Origin: an uncultured Pseudomonadota bacterium
GTDB lineage: Bacteria; Pseudomonadota; Gammaproteobacteria; Steroidobacterales; Steroidobacteraceae
Reading direction: 5' to 3'
DNA: 6,494 bases
Assembly: GCA_903910215.1 (NCBI GenBank)
Contig: CAIVYV010000143.1
Coordinates: 1 to 6,494, forward strand
A model generated the notes under the pieces. That model was not told the DNA's origin, did not search any database, and saw only the letters and a list, made by a program, of their open reading frames with translations. A program made the position numbers and the translations under genes. Below are positions 1 through 6,241 of this stretch, piece by piece (positions within the stretch are counted from its first letter, which is position 1; every line of letters starts with the position of its first letter).

Positions 1-1
1 G

Positions 2-736
2 ATGGTGCGCAAAGACGGACGAGATCTGCTGAAAGAGGTCAATCGGTTCCTGATCGAACAGCGCAACAAGAAGAACATTCCGGATCCAGCGTCAGAAATC
101 GATCCGAGTACTTTGCCGGATACGCACGCCGAACAATTCGCCGTGGATCTCGAGGTGAAGCTACCGCTGTATCGCGAACTATTCGAAAGTGCGAGCGCCG
201 AGACGAATCTCGACTGGCAACTCATCGCCGCGCTCGGCTATCAGGAATCACAGTGGGATCCGAAGGCACGCAGCCCTTTCGGTGCCCAAGGCCTGATGAT
301 GTTGATGCCTCGAACTGCTCGCTCACTGGGGGTGACCGATCCCTACGACGCAGAGCAAAGCATCCTCTCGGGCGCTCGATATCTGGCGCAGCTACGCGAG
401 ACGATCCCCGATCGCATTCGTGAGGCGGATCGCACGTGGATGGCGGTGGCCGCCTACAACATGGGCTATGGCCATCTCGAAGATGCGCGCGTCTTAACGG
501 CGCGCCAAGGTGGCAATGCCGATCGCTGGATCGACGTGCGCGAGCGTCTGACTTTGCTTTCGGACGAGTTTTGGTATCTGCAGGTGAAGAACGGCTATGC
601 GCGCGGCTGGGAGACGCGATTGCTCGTTGATCGCGTTCAACAATATCGCGACTTGCTCGAACAGCGGTTCGGCGACAATCAGCCCCCTGCGGGCGAAGAC
701 ATCATTCGAGCCGAGCGCCAAGTGCCAGCCAAGTAG
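2..736 (+). CDS. mltF: Membrane-bound lytic murein transglycosylase F (MltF), C-terminal part; 5' end outside window
   Basis: Partial gene: the frame is already open at the left edge and the visible 244 residues correspond to the end of the periplasmic solute-binding-like domain (residues 1-20, ending 'NRFLIEQR') followed by a complete SLT/GH23 catalytic domain (about 55-215). The signal peptide and most of the first domain must lie upstream, so the methionine at position 2 is probably internal. The catalytic glutamate is E82 in 'GYQES'. The family motifs 'GAQGLMMLMPRTA' (94-106), 'AAYNMGYGHLEDAR' (150-163) and 'GYARGWET' (198-205) follow. The 'GLMM' form and the 'NMGYGHLEDAR' stretch point to MltF rather than Slt or MltC. 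The enzyme cleaves the MurNAc-GlcNAc bond of peptidoglycan to 1,6-anhydro products at the outer membrane's inner face. It ends with tandem TAG TAG stops, and its last 58 bases overlap the convergent MATE gene. No terminator hairpin is visible after it. Confidence 0.9.
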   Translation: MVRKDGRDLLKEVNRFLIEQRNKKNIPDPASEIDPSTLPDTHAEQFAVDLEVKLPLYRELFESASAETNLDWQLIAALGYQESQWDPKARSPFGAQGLMMLMPRTARSLGVTDPYDAEQSILSGARYLAQLRETIPDRIREADRTWMAVAAYNMGYGHLEDARVLTARQGGNADRWIDVRERLTLLSDEFWYLQVKNGYARGWETRLLVDRVQQYRDLLEQRFGDNQPPAGEDIIRAERQVPAK

Positions 737-2058
737 TAGCCTGAAGACAGCACCGCCGCGACGATCGCCGAGATCGAGAAACTCCACCAAACGCCATCAG
801 CGCCCAGATGCAGAACGCTGTACTCGGCCAGAGGCATGCGCACGACGAGCAGCGCCAGAAACAACACCACCAGCGGTGCGATCACGGCACCCGCTGCTCG
901 CACCACCCCTGAGAGCACCATTGAGATGCCGAACAGGGGGAACGACCACAGGATCAAGTGATTGATGTGTATGGCGATGTCGCGCGAGGGGCTGCCCGCG
1001 GGCAGAAATAAACCCACCACCTGCGTCTCGGCAAGGTAGATCAACACCACCGGCACACCGGTCAGAATGAAGTTGAATCCGATACCGTAGCGCGCGACCA
1101 AAGAGACGCGCTGCCATAGGCCCGCACCGATGTTCTGCGCCGCCATCGACGAGACCGCCGCACCGAGCGCGAGCGCCGGCATCTGCACATAAGTCCAAAG
1201 CTGCATGTCGGCTGCAAAGGCCGCCGCGATATCCGACCCGTAGCGATTCACGACGCGAAGGAACAGCACCATACTGAGCGCGAGCACGATCATCTGCAGG
1301 CCCATCGGAATACCTTTGAAGATCAGCGTCTTCACAATTGCAGGATCGATCGCGAGTAGCGATCTCTCCTCCGCATGGATGGCAAGCGGATTGCGAGTGC
1401 GGTAGATGTGTCGCAGCAGCATCACCAAAGAAACCGTTTGAGACACGAGCGTCGCCAAAGCCGAGCCTGCTATCCCCAACGCAGGGATCGGCCCCCAACC
1501 AAAGATGAAGAGCGGATTGAGTGCGATATCGAGCACCACCGCCATCAACAAAAACTGGAACGGGGTCTTCGAATCACCCGCGCCACGCAATGCGCCACTG
1601 ATAAAGAAAAAAGCGTACGAGGCTGGGATGGAAATAAACATCACTCGCAGGTAGTCGATGCCATATCCGAGCGCATCGCCGGGCGTGCCCATCCAGGCGA
1701 GGACTGAAGGGGCGGCAAAGAAACCAAACACGGCGATGACGACCGCGAGCGTCAGAAAGAACGTGGCGCTCGTGCCGGTGACTCGCTTTGCTTCAGGCAG
1801 GTTGCCCGCGCCGACGTTCTGCGCGATGAGCACAGTCGAGGCCATCGTGATGCCAAACACGGCACCGAGCAGCAGAAACATCACGATATTCGCGTTGTTG
1901 GCACCCGTGAGCGCCGCCGCCCCCAGGAACTTGCCGATCCAGATGGCGTTGATCGATCCGTTGACCGACTGCAGCACGTTACCGAGCAGAATCGGCAATG
2001 TGAAGATGAACAAGGTCCGGGGAATGGACCCCTCGGTCAACGTAGCCGGTTTTTTCAT
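679..2058 (-). CDS. MATE family efflux transporter (multidrug/cation antiporter)
   Basis: Encodes 459 residues, the usual size for a 12-helix MATE exporter, and is strongly hydrophobic throughout. Two MatE repeats are visible by their duplicated signatures: 'AQNVGAGNLPEAKR' (79-92) matches 'AQNIGAGLWQRV' (307-318), and 'GALRGAGDSKTP' (155-166) matches 'GVVRAAGAVIAP' (384-395). 'LNPLFIFG' (180-187) is also typical. Such inner-membrane pumps exchange H+ or Na+ for cationic drugs or metabolites; the substrate cannot be read from sequence. The start is the ATG at 2058-2056, which overlaps the tadA stop as ATGA. A 14-residue upstream extension inside tadA is possible but has no family support. No clear Shine-Dalgarno is seen, so translation probably depends on ribosomes finishing tadA. 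The stop lies inside the 3' end of mltF on the opposite strand. No terminator is apparent. Confidence 0.92.
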   Translation of the reverse strand: MKKPATLTEGSIPRTLFIFTLPILLGNVLQSVNGSINAIWIGKFLGAAALTGANNANIVMFLLLGAVFGITMASTVLIAQNVGAGNLPEAKRVTGTSATFFLTLAVVIAVFGFFAAPSVLAWMGTPGDALGYGIDYLRVMFISIPASYAFFFISGALRGAGDSKTPFQFLLMAVVLDIALNPLFIFGWGPIPALGIAGSALATLVSQTVSLVMLLRHIYRTRNPLAIHAEERSLLAIDPAIVKTLIFKGIPMGLQMIVLALSMVLFLRVVNRYGSDIAAAFAADMQLWTYVQMPALALGAAVSSMAAQNIGAGLWQRVSLVARYGIGFNFILTGVPVVLIYLAETQVVGLFLPAGSPSRDIAIHINHLILWSFPLFGISMVLSGVVRAAGAVIAPLVVLFLALLVVRMPLAEYSVLHLGADGVWWSFSISAIVAAVLSSGYYLAGTWRSARMMSSPAGG

Positions 2059-2507
2059 GATCGCCGTGCGCGAAAGAAATCGGAGAGCAGCGTACCGCAT
2101 TCATCAGCGAGCACACCGCCAAACACATCCACACGGTGATTCAACTCACGAATATTGAAGACATCCGCGATGCTGCCGGCACCGCCCGCCTTCGGATCCC
2201 AAGCACCAAACACCACGCGATCGATACGGGCGTGCACCAGCGCGGCAGCGCACATGATGCAAGGCTCGAGCGTCACATAGAGCGTGGTACCGCCCAAACG
2301 ATAGTCGCCAAGGTGACGCGCGGCATCACGCAGCGCAACGATCTCGGCATGCGCCGTCGGGTCGCAACTTCCGATGGGGCGATTCGCCCCGCGACCGATC
2401 ACGCGTTCGCCCTGCACCACGAGCGCACCCACGGGCACCTCGCCTGCCAGCGCTGCCGATCGCGCGAGCTCGAGAGCTTCGCGCATGAATTCGCTGTCGG
2501 CGATCAA
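2055..2507 (-). CDS. tadA: tRNA-specific adenosine deaminase TadA
   Basis: Converts the wobble adenosine A34 of tRNA-Arg(ACG) to inosine in the cytoplasm; it is essential in E. coli. With the start chosen here the protein is 150 residues. The zinc-deaminase signature is complete: H53-A-E55 with catalytic glutamate E55, and P82-C83-x-x-C86. 'ANRPIGSCDPTAHAEI' (41-56), 'YVTLEPCIMCAAAL' (77-90) and 'ILADEC/LSDFFRARR'-type C-terminal residues match bacterial TadA rather than cytidine or guanine deaminases. Start choice: the TTG at 2507-2505 overlaps the stop of the upstream peptidase gene (TTGA) and gives an N-terminus (IADSEFMREAL) that fits the family's first helix. An ATG at 2486 would give 143 residues and cut that helix. 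A longer reading from 2612 lies wholly inside the upstream gene and is unlikely. The gene is the middle member of the minus-strand unit. Confidence 0.93.
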   Translation of the reverse strand: MIADSEFMREALELARSAALAGEVPVGALVVQGERVIGRGANRPIGSCDPTAHAEIVALRDAARHLGDYRLGGTTLYVTLEPCIMCAAALVHARIDRVVFGAWDPKAGGAGSIADVFNIRELNHRVDVFGGVLADECGTLLSDFFRARRS

Positions 2508-3883
2508 CGGACCACGTGCCAGCGGGTCTGACGACCGGCCAAATAAATCACCCGCTCGCCGTCGAAGAGGGCACTCTGCTCCAGCTTCATTTGGACGAGC
2601 TGACCACCCCACTCCGGGATCGCCTGTTTGATGTTGCCTTCGATGGCATAGACCGTGTTCGGATACAGCGGCCAGTCACCCTGCACGGCCGTAGGGCCTT
2701 GGTTATCCCACATACCGATCGTCGGGCCCGGCGCGTGACCAAACATGCCGAGCGCGTGGGTGTAGACACTCGCATTGATGCCGGCCTTTTGCGCAGCCAC
2801 TCTCGTACGTGAGAGCACGTCATTGCCCGAACGACCGGTCGCAAAGTTGCCGGTCAATAGATCTTGCCAGCGATTACCCACTTGCATCGCCGCTTGCAGG
2901 CCTGCGGGGACATCGACTTCACCGAGTCGCGGCACGTAGCCCATCTCCTGTGTATCAGTGCAGAGCTTGAGATAACAAATACCAACATCGGTATGCAGCA
3001 CGTCGCCTGGCTCGATGACGCCACTGCCACCACAGAAAGGCGCATCGGCTTCACAGGGCACGCCCTGACGCTGACGATTCACGTCCGGGAAAAACCAGAT
3101 CGGCAGGCCCAGGCTCTCGAAGCGCTGACGGATGTACCACGCGACATCCTGCGTACTCGTCACACCGGGTGTAATCACGCGTGCACTGAACGCCTCGGCG
3201 ATCACACCGCGTGCGATGCCAACGATGTGGGGATACACCTCGAGTTCCGAATCGATGCGGGTCTCGAGCCAACGAATCACCAAGGATTCTGCGGGAACGA
3301 GTCGAGCAGCCATCTCGGCGGGTAATACCTCGCGCAATCGATCGTGCAAAGCGGCCGTCAGGCCATCAGCCACTGGCCACTCGCGCGACACATTGATACC
3401 GATGCGCTTCGGATTGCGGCTGACGATGAGCTCACCGAGCGCCTTCCACTGCGCATCGAGATCACCACCCGCCCAAGCAGATTGATAAGGCTCGCCGAGC
3501 GGATATCGATTGACGGATAGCCGATCCACCGTCCCATCGGCCTTGCGATGGAACACCAGCATGGTAGTGCGACGAGCCGCGAAACTCGGCTGCGGCACGA
3601 GCGTGAAATACGCTGGATCTTCAGCGTACTCGCGATTGATCACGAGCCACATGTCGAGATCGGTCTCGACCATCAAGCGTGGTAGCAGCGTTTCGAGACG
3701 CTCGCGCACAATGCGGTTCTCAGGCTCAACCCGCTCGCGAGTGGATAACACCGCAAAGTCGTCGGCCGACTCGATGACACGACCCTGCGCGGGCTCTGCG
3801 CTCGCGGTCATGGTCAACACGAGCGTGGCAAGCCCCGCCCCCAAGATTGCCTTCAGCTGCTGGGTATTCATGGTCGAAATCAT
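2504..3883 (-). CDS. Secreted M24 family metallopeptidase (aminopeptidase P / Xaa-Pro peptidase-like)
   Basis: A 459-residue protein with a Sec signal peptide: a hydrophobic stretch at about 11-27 and a signal peptidase I site after 'ASA' (A29). It is therefore probably periplasmic or exported. Residues of about 40-200 resemble a creatinase-type N-terminal domain and 215-445 the pita-bread catalytic domain. All five dinuclear-metal ligands can be assigned by spacing to E. coli PepP: D299, D310, H376, E414 and E435, with H383 at the position of the second active-site histidine. The usual Gly-His-Gly before the ligand histidine is replaced by 'VYTHALG'. All four cysteines of the protein (277, 284, 303, 308) cluster beside the metal site. 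The start is the ATG at 3883-3881: an AAGGG lies 9 bases upstream, whereas the ATG at 3871 lacks one. It is the first gene of the minus-strand unit and overlaps tadA by 4 bases. Probable role: hydrolysis of X-Pro or related peptides; the exact substrate is unknown. Confidence 0.88.
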   Translation of the reverse strand: MISTMNTQQLKAILGAGLATLVLTMTASAEPAQGRVIESADDFAVLSTRERVEPENRIVRERLETLLPRLMVETDLDMWLVINREYAEDPAYFTLVPQPSFAARRTTMLVFHRKADGTVDRLSVNRYPLGEPYQSAWAGGDLDAQWKALGELIVSRNPKRIGINVSREWPVADGLTAALHDRLREVLPAEMAARLVPAESLVIRWLETRIDSELEVYPHIVGIARGVIAEAFSARVITPGVTSTQDVAWYIRQRFESLGLPIWFFPDVNRQRQGVPCEADAPFCGGSGVIEPGDVLHTDVGICYLKLCTDTQEMGYVPRLGEVDVPAGLQAAMQVGNRWQDLLTGNFATGRSGNDVLSRTRVAAQKAGINASVYTHALGMFGHAPGPTIGMWDNQGPTAVQGDWPLYPNTVYAIEGNIKQAIPEWGGQLVQMKLEQSALFDGERVIYLAGRQTRWHVVR

Positions 3884-3892
3884 ACTCGACTA

Positions 3893-3897
3893 CCCTT
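3893..3897 (-). promoter_or_regulatory. Shine-Dalgarno of the M24 peptidase gene
   Basis: On the minus strand AAGGG lies 9 bases before the ATG at 3883. It favours that start over the ATG 12 bases further downstream, for which it would be 21 bases away. Confidence 0.5.
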
Positions 3898-3909
3898 GCC
3901 AACCATTCG

Positions 3910-3946
3910 ATAGACGGTATCTATCGACGGCATCCGTTCTGTCGAT
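3910..3946 (+). promoter_or_regulatory. OxyR-like binding site upstream of ahpC
   Basis: The OxyR consensus is four tetranucleotides, ATAG-N7-CTAT-N7-ATAG-N7-CTAT. Here the sequence reads ATAG (3910-3913), 7 bases, CTAT (3921-3924), 7 bases, ATcc (3932-3935), 7 bases, CgAT (3943-3946). This is 13 of 16 matches with exact spacing. The first pair is extended by one base pair on each side to CGATAG/CTATCG. OxyR is a LysR-type regulator that binds as a tetramer and activates ahpCF in many Proteobacteria when oxidised by peroxide. The weaker half faces ahpC and would overlap the -35 region, as at OxyR-activated promoters. The left edge is only 26 bases from the divergent peptidase start. oxyR itself is not in the window. 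The match and spacing are seen; binding is inferred. Confidence 0.72.
3918..3945 (-). promoter_or_regulatory. Possible promoter of the peptidase-tadA-MATE unit
   Basis: On the minus strand TCGACA (complement of 3940-3945; 5 of 6 to TTGACA) is followed after 16 bases by TAGATA (complement of 3918-3923; only 3 of 6 to TATAAT). It lies wholly within the OxyR-like site, so OxyR binding would compete with RNA polymerase here. An alternative -10, TAGAAT (complement of 3954-3959, 5 of 6), has no recognisable -35. The choice is weak. Confidence 0.22.
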
Positions 3947-3955
3947 TGGACTAAT

Positions 3956-3961
3956 TCTAAT
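3956..3961 (+). promoter_or_regulatory. Candidate -10 element of the ahpC promoter
   Basis: TCTAAT matches TATAAT at 5 of 6 positions and would start transcription near 3968. There is no good -35 hexamer at the expected distance; that position falls inside the OxyR-like site, as expected for an activator-dependent promoter. The transcript would have a leader of about 70 bases containing the hairpin at 3991-4017. Confidence 0.42.
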
Positions 3962-3990
3962 TTCGGTCCCATCATTCGCCCCGCGCCGCT

Positions 3991-4017
3991 AGGTTGCGGT
4001 GCGTTGCAACCTTTTTT
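3991..4017 (+). terminator. Terminator-shaped hairpin in the ahpC leader (possible attenuator)
   Basis: AGGTTGC (3991-3997) and GCAACCT (4006-4012) are perfect complements. The stem can extend by two G-U pairs to a TGCG loop, and six T residues (4012-4017) follow at once. This has the form of an intrinsic terminator on the plus strand. No plus-strand gene ends upstream, because the neighbour is divergent, so the only transcript it could act on is the one leading into ahpC. It sits 20 bases before the ahpC start. The 7-bp core stem is modest, so it may be a partial terminator, a transcript-stabilising 5' structure or chance. Confidence 0.45.
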
Positions 4018-4019
4018 CA

Positions 4020-4033
4020 CTATCGATAGGAAG
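4020..4033 (+). promoter_or_regulatory. Palindrome joined to the ahpC ribosome-binding site
   Basis: CTATCGATAG (4020-4029) is a perfect 10-bp palindrome whose last two bases are the first two of the Shine-Dalgarno AGGAAG (4028-4033). The Shine-Dalgarno lies 4 bases before the ATG at 4038 and decides that start over an in-frame GTG at 3999. The half-sequences CTATCG and CGATAG are the same as those in the OxyR-like box. Confidence 0.55.
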
Positions 4034-4037
4034 TCAC

Positions 4038-4601
4038 ATGTCCCTCATCAATACCACCGTCAAGCCGTTCAAGGCGCAGGCCTACCACAACGGCAAGTTC
4101 GTCGAAGTTACCGACCAATCGCTCAAGGGCAAGTGGTCAGTGATTTTCTTCTACCCGGCCGACTTCACCTTCGTCTGCCCGACGGAACTCGGTGACCTCG
4201 CCGACAACTACGACACCTTCAAGTCGCTCGGCGTCGAGATCTATGGCGTGTCGACCGACACGCACTTCACGCACAAGGCGTGGCACGACACTTCGGACAC
4301 CATCCGCAAGGTCAACTACCCGCTCGTCGGTGATCCGACCGGCGCCATCACCCGCAGCTTCGGTGTGATGATCGAAGAAGAAGGCCTCGCCCTGCGCGGC
4401 ACCTTCGTGATCAATCCGGATGGCGTGATCAAGCTCTGCGAGATCCACGACAACGGTATCGGCCGTGACGCCAAGGAACTGCTGCGCAAGGTCCAGGCCG
4501 CTCAGTACGTTGCCAAGAACCCGGGTCAGGTTTGCCCGGCCAAGTGGACTCCGGGTGCGGAGACGCTGAAGCCGTCGCTCGACCTCGTGGGCAAGATCTA
4601 A
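4038..4601 (+). CDS. ahpC: Alkyl hydroperoxide reductase subunit C (AhpC, 2-Cys peroxiredoxin)
   Basis: A 187-residue typical 2-Cys peroxiredoxin of the AhpC/Prx1 group, the same length as the enterobacterial protein. The peroxidatic cysteine is C47 in 'DFTFVCPTE' with T44 nearby, the active-site arginine is R120 in 'ALRGTF', and the resolving cysteine is C166 in 'GQVCPAKW'. The C-terminus 'LKPSLDLVGKI' is the canonical tail. It reduces H2O2, organic hydroperoxides and peroxynitrite in the cytoplasm. C47 is oxidised to sulfenate, forms an intersubunit disulfide with C166 and is reduced by AhpF. A further cysteine, C134, has no known role. The start is the ATG at 4038 preceded by AGGAAG; the 13-residue extension from GTG 3999 reads through the leader hairpin and is not part of the family. 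ahpF follows after 30 bases on the same strand. Induction by OxyR is likely from the upstream site. Confidence 0.98.
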   Translation: MSLINTTVKPFKAQAYHNGKFVEVTDQSLKGKWSVIFFYPADFTFVCPTELGDLADNYDTFKSLGVEIYGVSTDTHFTHKAWHDTSDTIRKVNYPLVGDPTGAITRSFGVMIEEEGLALRGTFVINPDGVIKLCEIHDNGIGRDAKELLRKVQAAQYVAKNPGQVCPAKWTPGAETLKPSLDLVGKI

Positions 4602-4631
4602 GCAATCCCCACCGCTCATCGGAAGAACGTG

Positions 4632-6215
4632 ATGCTCGACGAAACTCTCCAGTCCCAGTTACGGGCTTATCTCACGAAGATAGTCCAACCCGTCGAGCTC
4701 ATTGCTTCTCTTGATGAGTCACAGGGCGCGCAGGAAATGCGTGCCCTGCTTGAGACGATCGCCAGCCTGACCGACAAAGTGTCGGTCAGGCTGGACGGTC
4801 AACAAACCCGTCGCCCCTCGTTCCAGATCAGGCGCGTGGGCACCTCAACCTCGCTGCAGTTTGCGGCCGTGCCGCTCGGTCACGAATTCACTTCACTCGT
4901 GCTCGCGCTGCTGTGGAGCGGCGGTCATCCGCCCAAAGTGGATGAGGCCAGCATCGAGTCGATTCGCAGCCTGTCATCCTCGCTGCGCTTCGAAATTTTC
5001 ATGTCCCTCTCGTGCCACAACTGCCCGGATGTCGTGCAGGCACTGACCTTGATGTCGGTGATCAACCCGAACGTCGAAACGGTCGTGATCGATGGCGCTC
5101 TTTATCAGGACGAAGTCACGGCTCGCCAGATCATGGCCGTGCCGATGGTGTTCTTGAACGGCGAGCTCTTCGGCTCGGGCCGCATGAGCCTTGAAGAAAT
5201 CCTCGCCAAACTCGACACCAACAGCGCCGACAAAGAGCGCGCCAAGATCGACGCCAAGGCGCCGTATGACGTGCTCATCGTCGGTGGCGGCCCTGCCGGT
5301 GCTGCCGCTGCCGTGTACGCAGCGCGTAAGGGACTGCGCACGGGCATCGCCGCCGAACGCTTCGGCGGACAGACGAACGATACGCTCGGCATCGAGAACT
5401 ACATCTCCGTGCTCGAAACCAACGGACCCAAATTTGCCGCCGACCTCGAGGCGCACGTGCGCCACTACGACGTCGAGATCATGAATCTGCAGCGCGTCGA
5501 GAAACTCGTCCCCGCTGCCAAGCCCGGCGATCTTGTCGAAGTCGTTATGAATCACGGTGGCACGCTGCGCTCGCGCTCGGTGATCCTCGCGACCGGCGCG
5601 CGCTGGCGTAACGTCAACGTGCCCGGCGAATCCGAGTATCGAAATCGGGGTGTCGCTTACTGCCCGCATTGCGATGGTCCGCTCTTCAAGGGCAAGCGCG
5701 TCGCCGTCATCGGCGGCGGCAACTCGGGTGTTGAGGCGGCGATCGATCTCGCGGGTGTCGTAGGGCACGTGACCGTGGTCGAGTTCATGGATCAGCTCAA
5801 AGCGGATGCGGTACTCGTATCCAAGCTCAAGAGCTTGCCCAACGTCTCGATCATCGTGAACGCGCAGACCACCGAGATCCATGGCGATGGCAAAACCGTC
5901 AACGCACTGTCGTATAAGGATCGCGCGAACGGACAAGCACATCGAATCGACCTCGAGGGCGTGTTCGTCCAGATCGGTTTGGTCCCGAACACGGAGTTCC
6001 TTAAAGGCACGATCGAACTGTCGCGCTTTGGGGAGATCGTGGTGGATCACCACGGCGCTACCAACGCTCACGGTGTCTTTGCCGCCGGCGATGCGACCAC
6101 GGTGCCCTACAAGCAGATCGTCATCGCCGCAGGCGATGGCGCCAAAGCGGCGCTCGGGGCTTTTGATTATCTGATTCGAAGCTCCGCACCGCCGGTTGAA
6201 GCGGCAGCCGCGTAA
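4632..6215 (+). CDS. ahpF: Alkyl hydroperoxide reductase subunit F (AhpF, NADH-dependent flavoprotein)
   Basis: A 527-residue protein, close to the 521 residues of E. coli AhpF. The N-terminal tandem thioredoxin-like domain (1-about 200) carries the CxxC pair C128/C131 in 'SLSCHNCPDVVQAL'. A linker (about 195-210) leads to a thioredoxin-reductase-like part with the FAD motif 'VGGGPAG' (217-223), the second redox pair C344/C347 in 'YCPHCDGPLFKG', the NADH motif 'GGGNSG' (361-366) and the FAD-contacting 'GVFAAGDATT' (481-490). Electrons pass from NADH to FAD, C344/C347, C128/C131 and then AhpC. The start is the ATG at 4632: GGAAG at 4621-4625 is 6 bases away. The adjacent GTG at 4629 would be only 3 bases from it. 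Both subunits are probably translated from one message. A perfect 15-bp inverted repeat sits at codons 44-55. The tail after residue 515 is alanine/proline-rich and slightly longer than in E. coli. Confidence 0.98.
   Translation: MLDETLQSQLRAYLTKIVQPVELIASLDESQGAQEMRALLETIASLTDKVSVRLDGQQTRRPSFQIRRVGTSTSLQFAAVPLGHEFTSLVLALLWSGGHPPKVDEASIESIRSLSSSLRFEIFMSLSCHNCPDVVQALTLMSVINPNVETVVIDGALYQDEVTARQIMAVPMVFLNGELFGSGRMSLEEILAKLDTNSADKERAKIDAKAPYDVLIVGGGPAGAAAAVYAARKGLRTGIAAERFGGQTNDTLGIENYISVLETNGPKFAADLEAHVRHYDVEIMNLQRVEKLVPAAKPGDLVEVVMNHGGTLRSRSVILATGARWRNVNVPGESEYRNRGVAYCPHCDGPLFKGKRVAVIGGGNSGVEAAIDLAGVVGHVTVVEFMDQLKADAVLVSKLKSLPNVSIIVNAQTTEIHGDGKTVNALSYKDRANGQAHRIDLEGVFVQIGLVPNTEFLKGTIELSRFGEIVVDHHGATNAHGVFAAGDATTVPYKQIVIAAGDGAKAALGAFDYLIRSSAPPVEAAAA
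4762..4794 (+). repeat. Perfect 15-bp inverted repeat (3-base loop) inside ahpF
   Basis: The arm at 4762-4776 (CCAGCCTGACCGACA) is the exact reverse complement of 4780-4794, with AAG between. Ten of the 15 pairs are G-C, so the RNA would form a very stable hairpin about 130 bases into ahpF. It encodes residues 44-55 (A-S-L-T-D-K-V-S-V-R-L-D), where E. coli AhpF has a comparable segment of about the same length. It is therefore not an inserted element. No T-run follows, so it is not an intrinsic terminator. Its function is unknown. Confidence 0.9.
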
Positions 6216-6241
6216 ACAGCGGCCGATAGAGGCAGGCGCGA

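Noticed and set aside
797..1707. Long frames overlapping the MATE gene (minus-strand 797-1498 and plus-strand 1375-1707)
   Set aside because: Their translations are rich in Arg, Gly, Cys and His without hydrophobic periodicity or motifs, while the MATE frame shows full family signatures across the same DNA.
2059..2100. Upstream ATG for the MATE gene at 2100
   Set aside because: It would add 14 arginine-rich residues encoded inside tadA. The ATG at 2058 forms a conventional ATGA overlap and starts at the expected place for the family.
2508..2612. N-terminal extension of tadA to a start at 2612
   Set aside because: The extra residues (Arg/Pro/Gly-rich) lie wholly inside the peptidase coding region and have no counterpart in TadA proteins.
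3999..4037. Upstream GTG start for ahpC adding 13 residues
   Set aside because: The extension translates the leader hairpin, T-run and RBS. AhpC of the standard 187 residues begins at ATG 4038, which has a well-placed AGGAAG.
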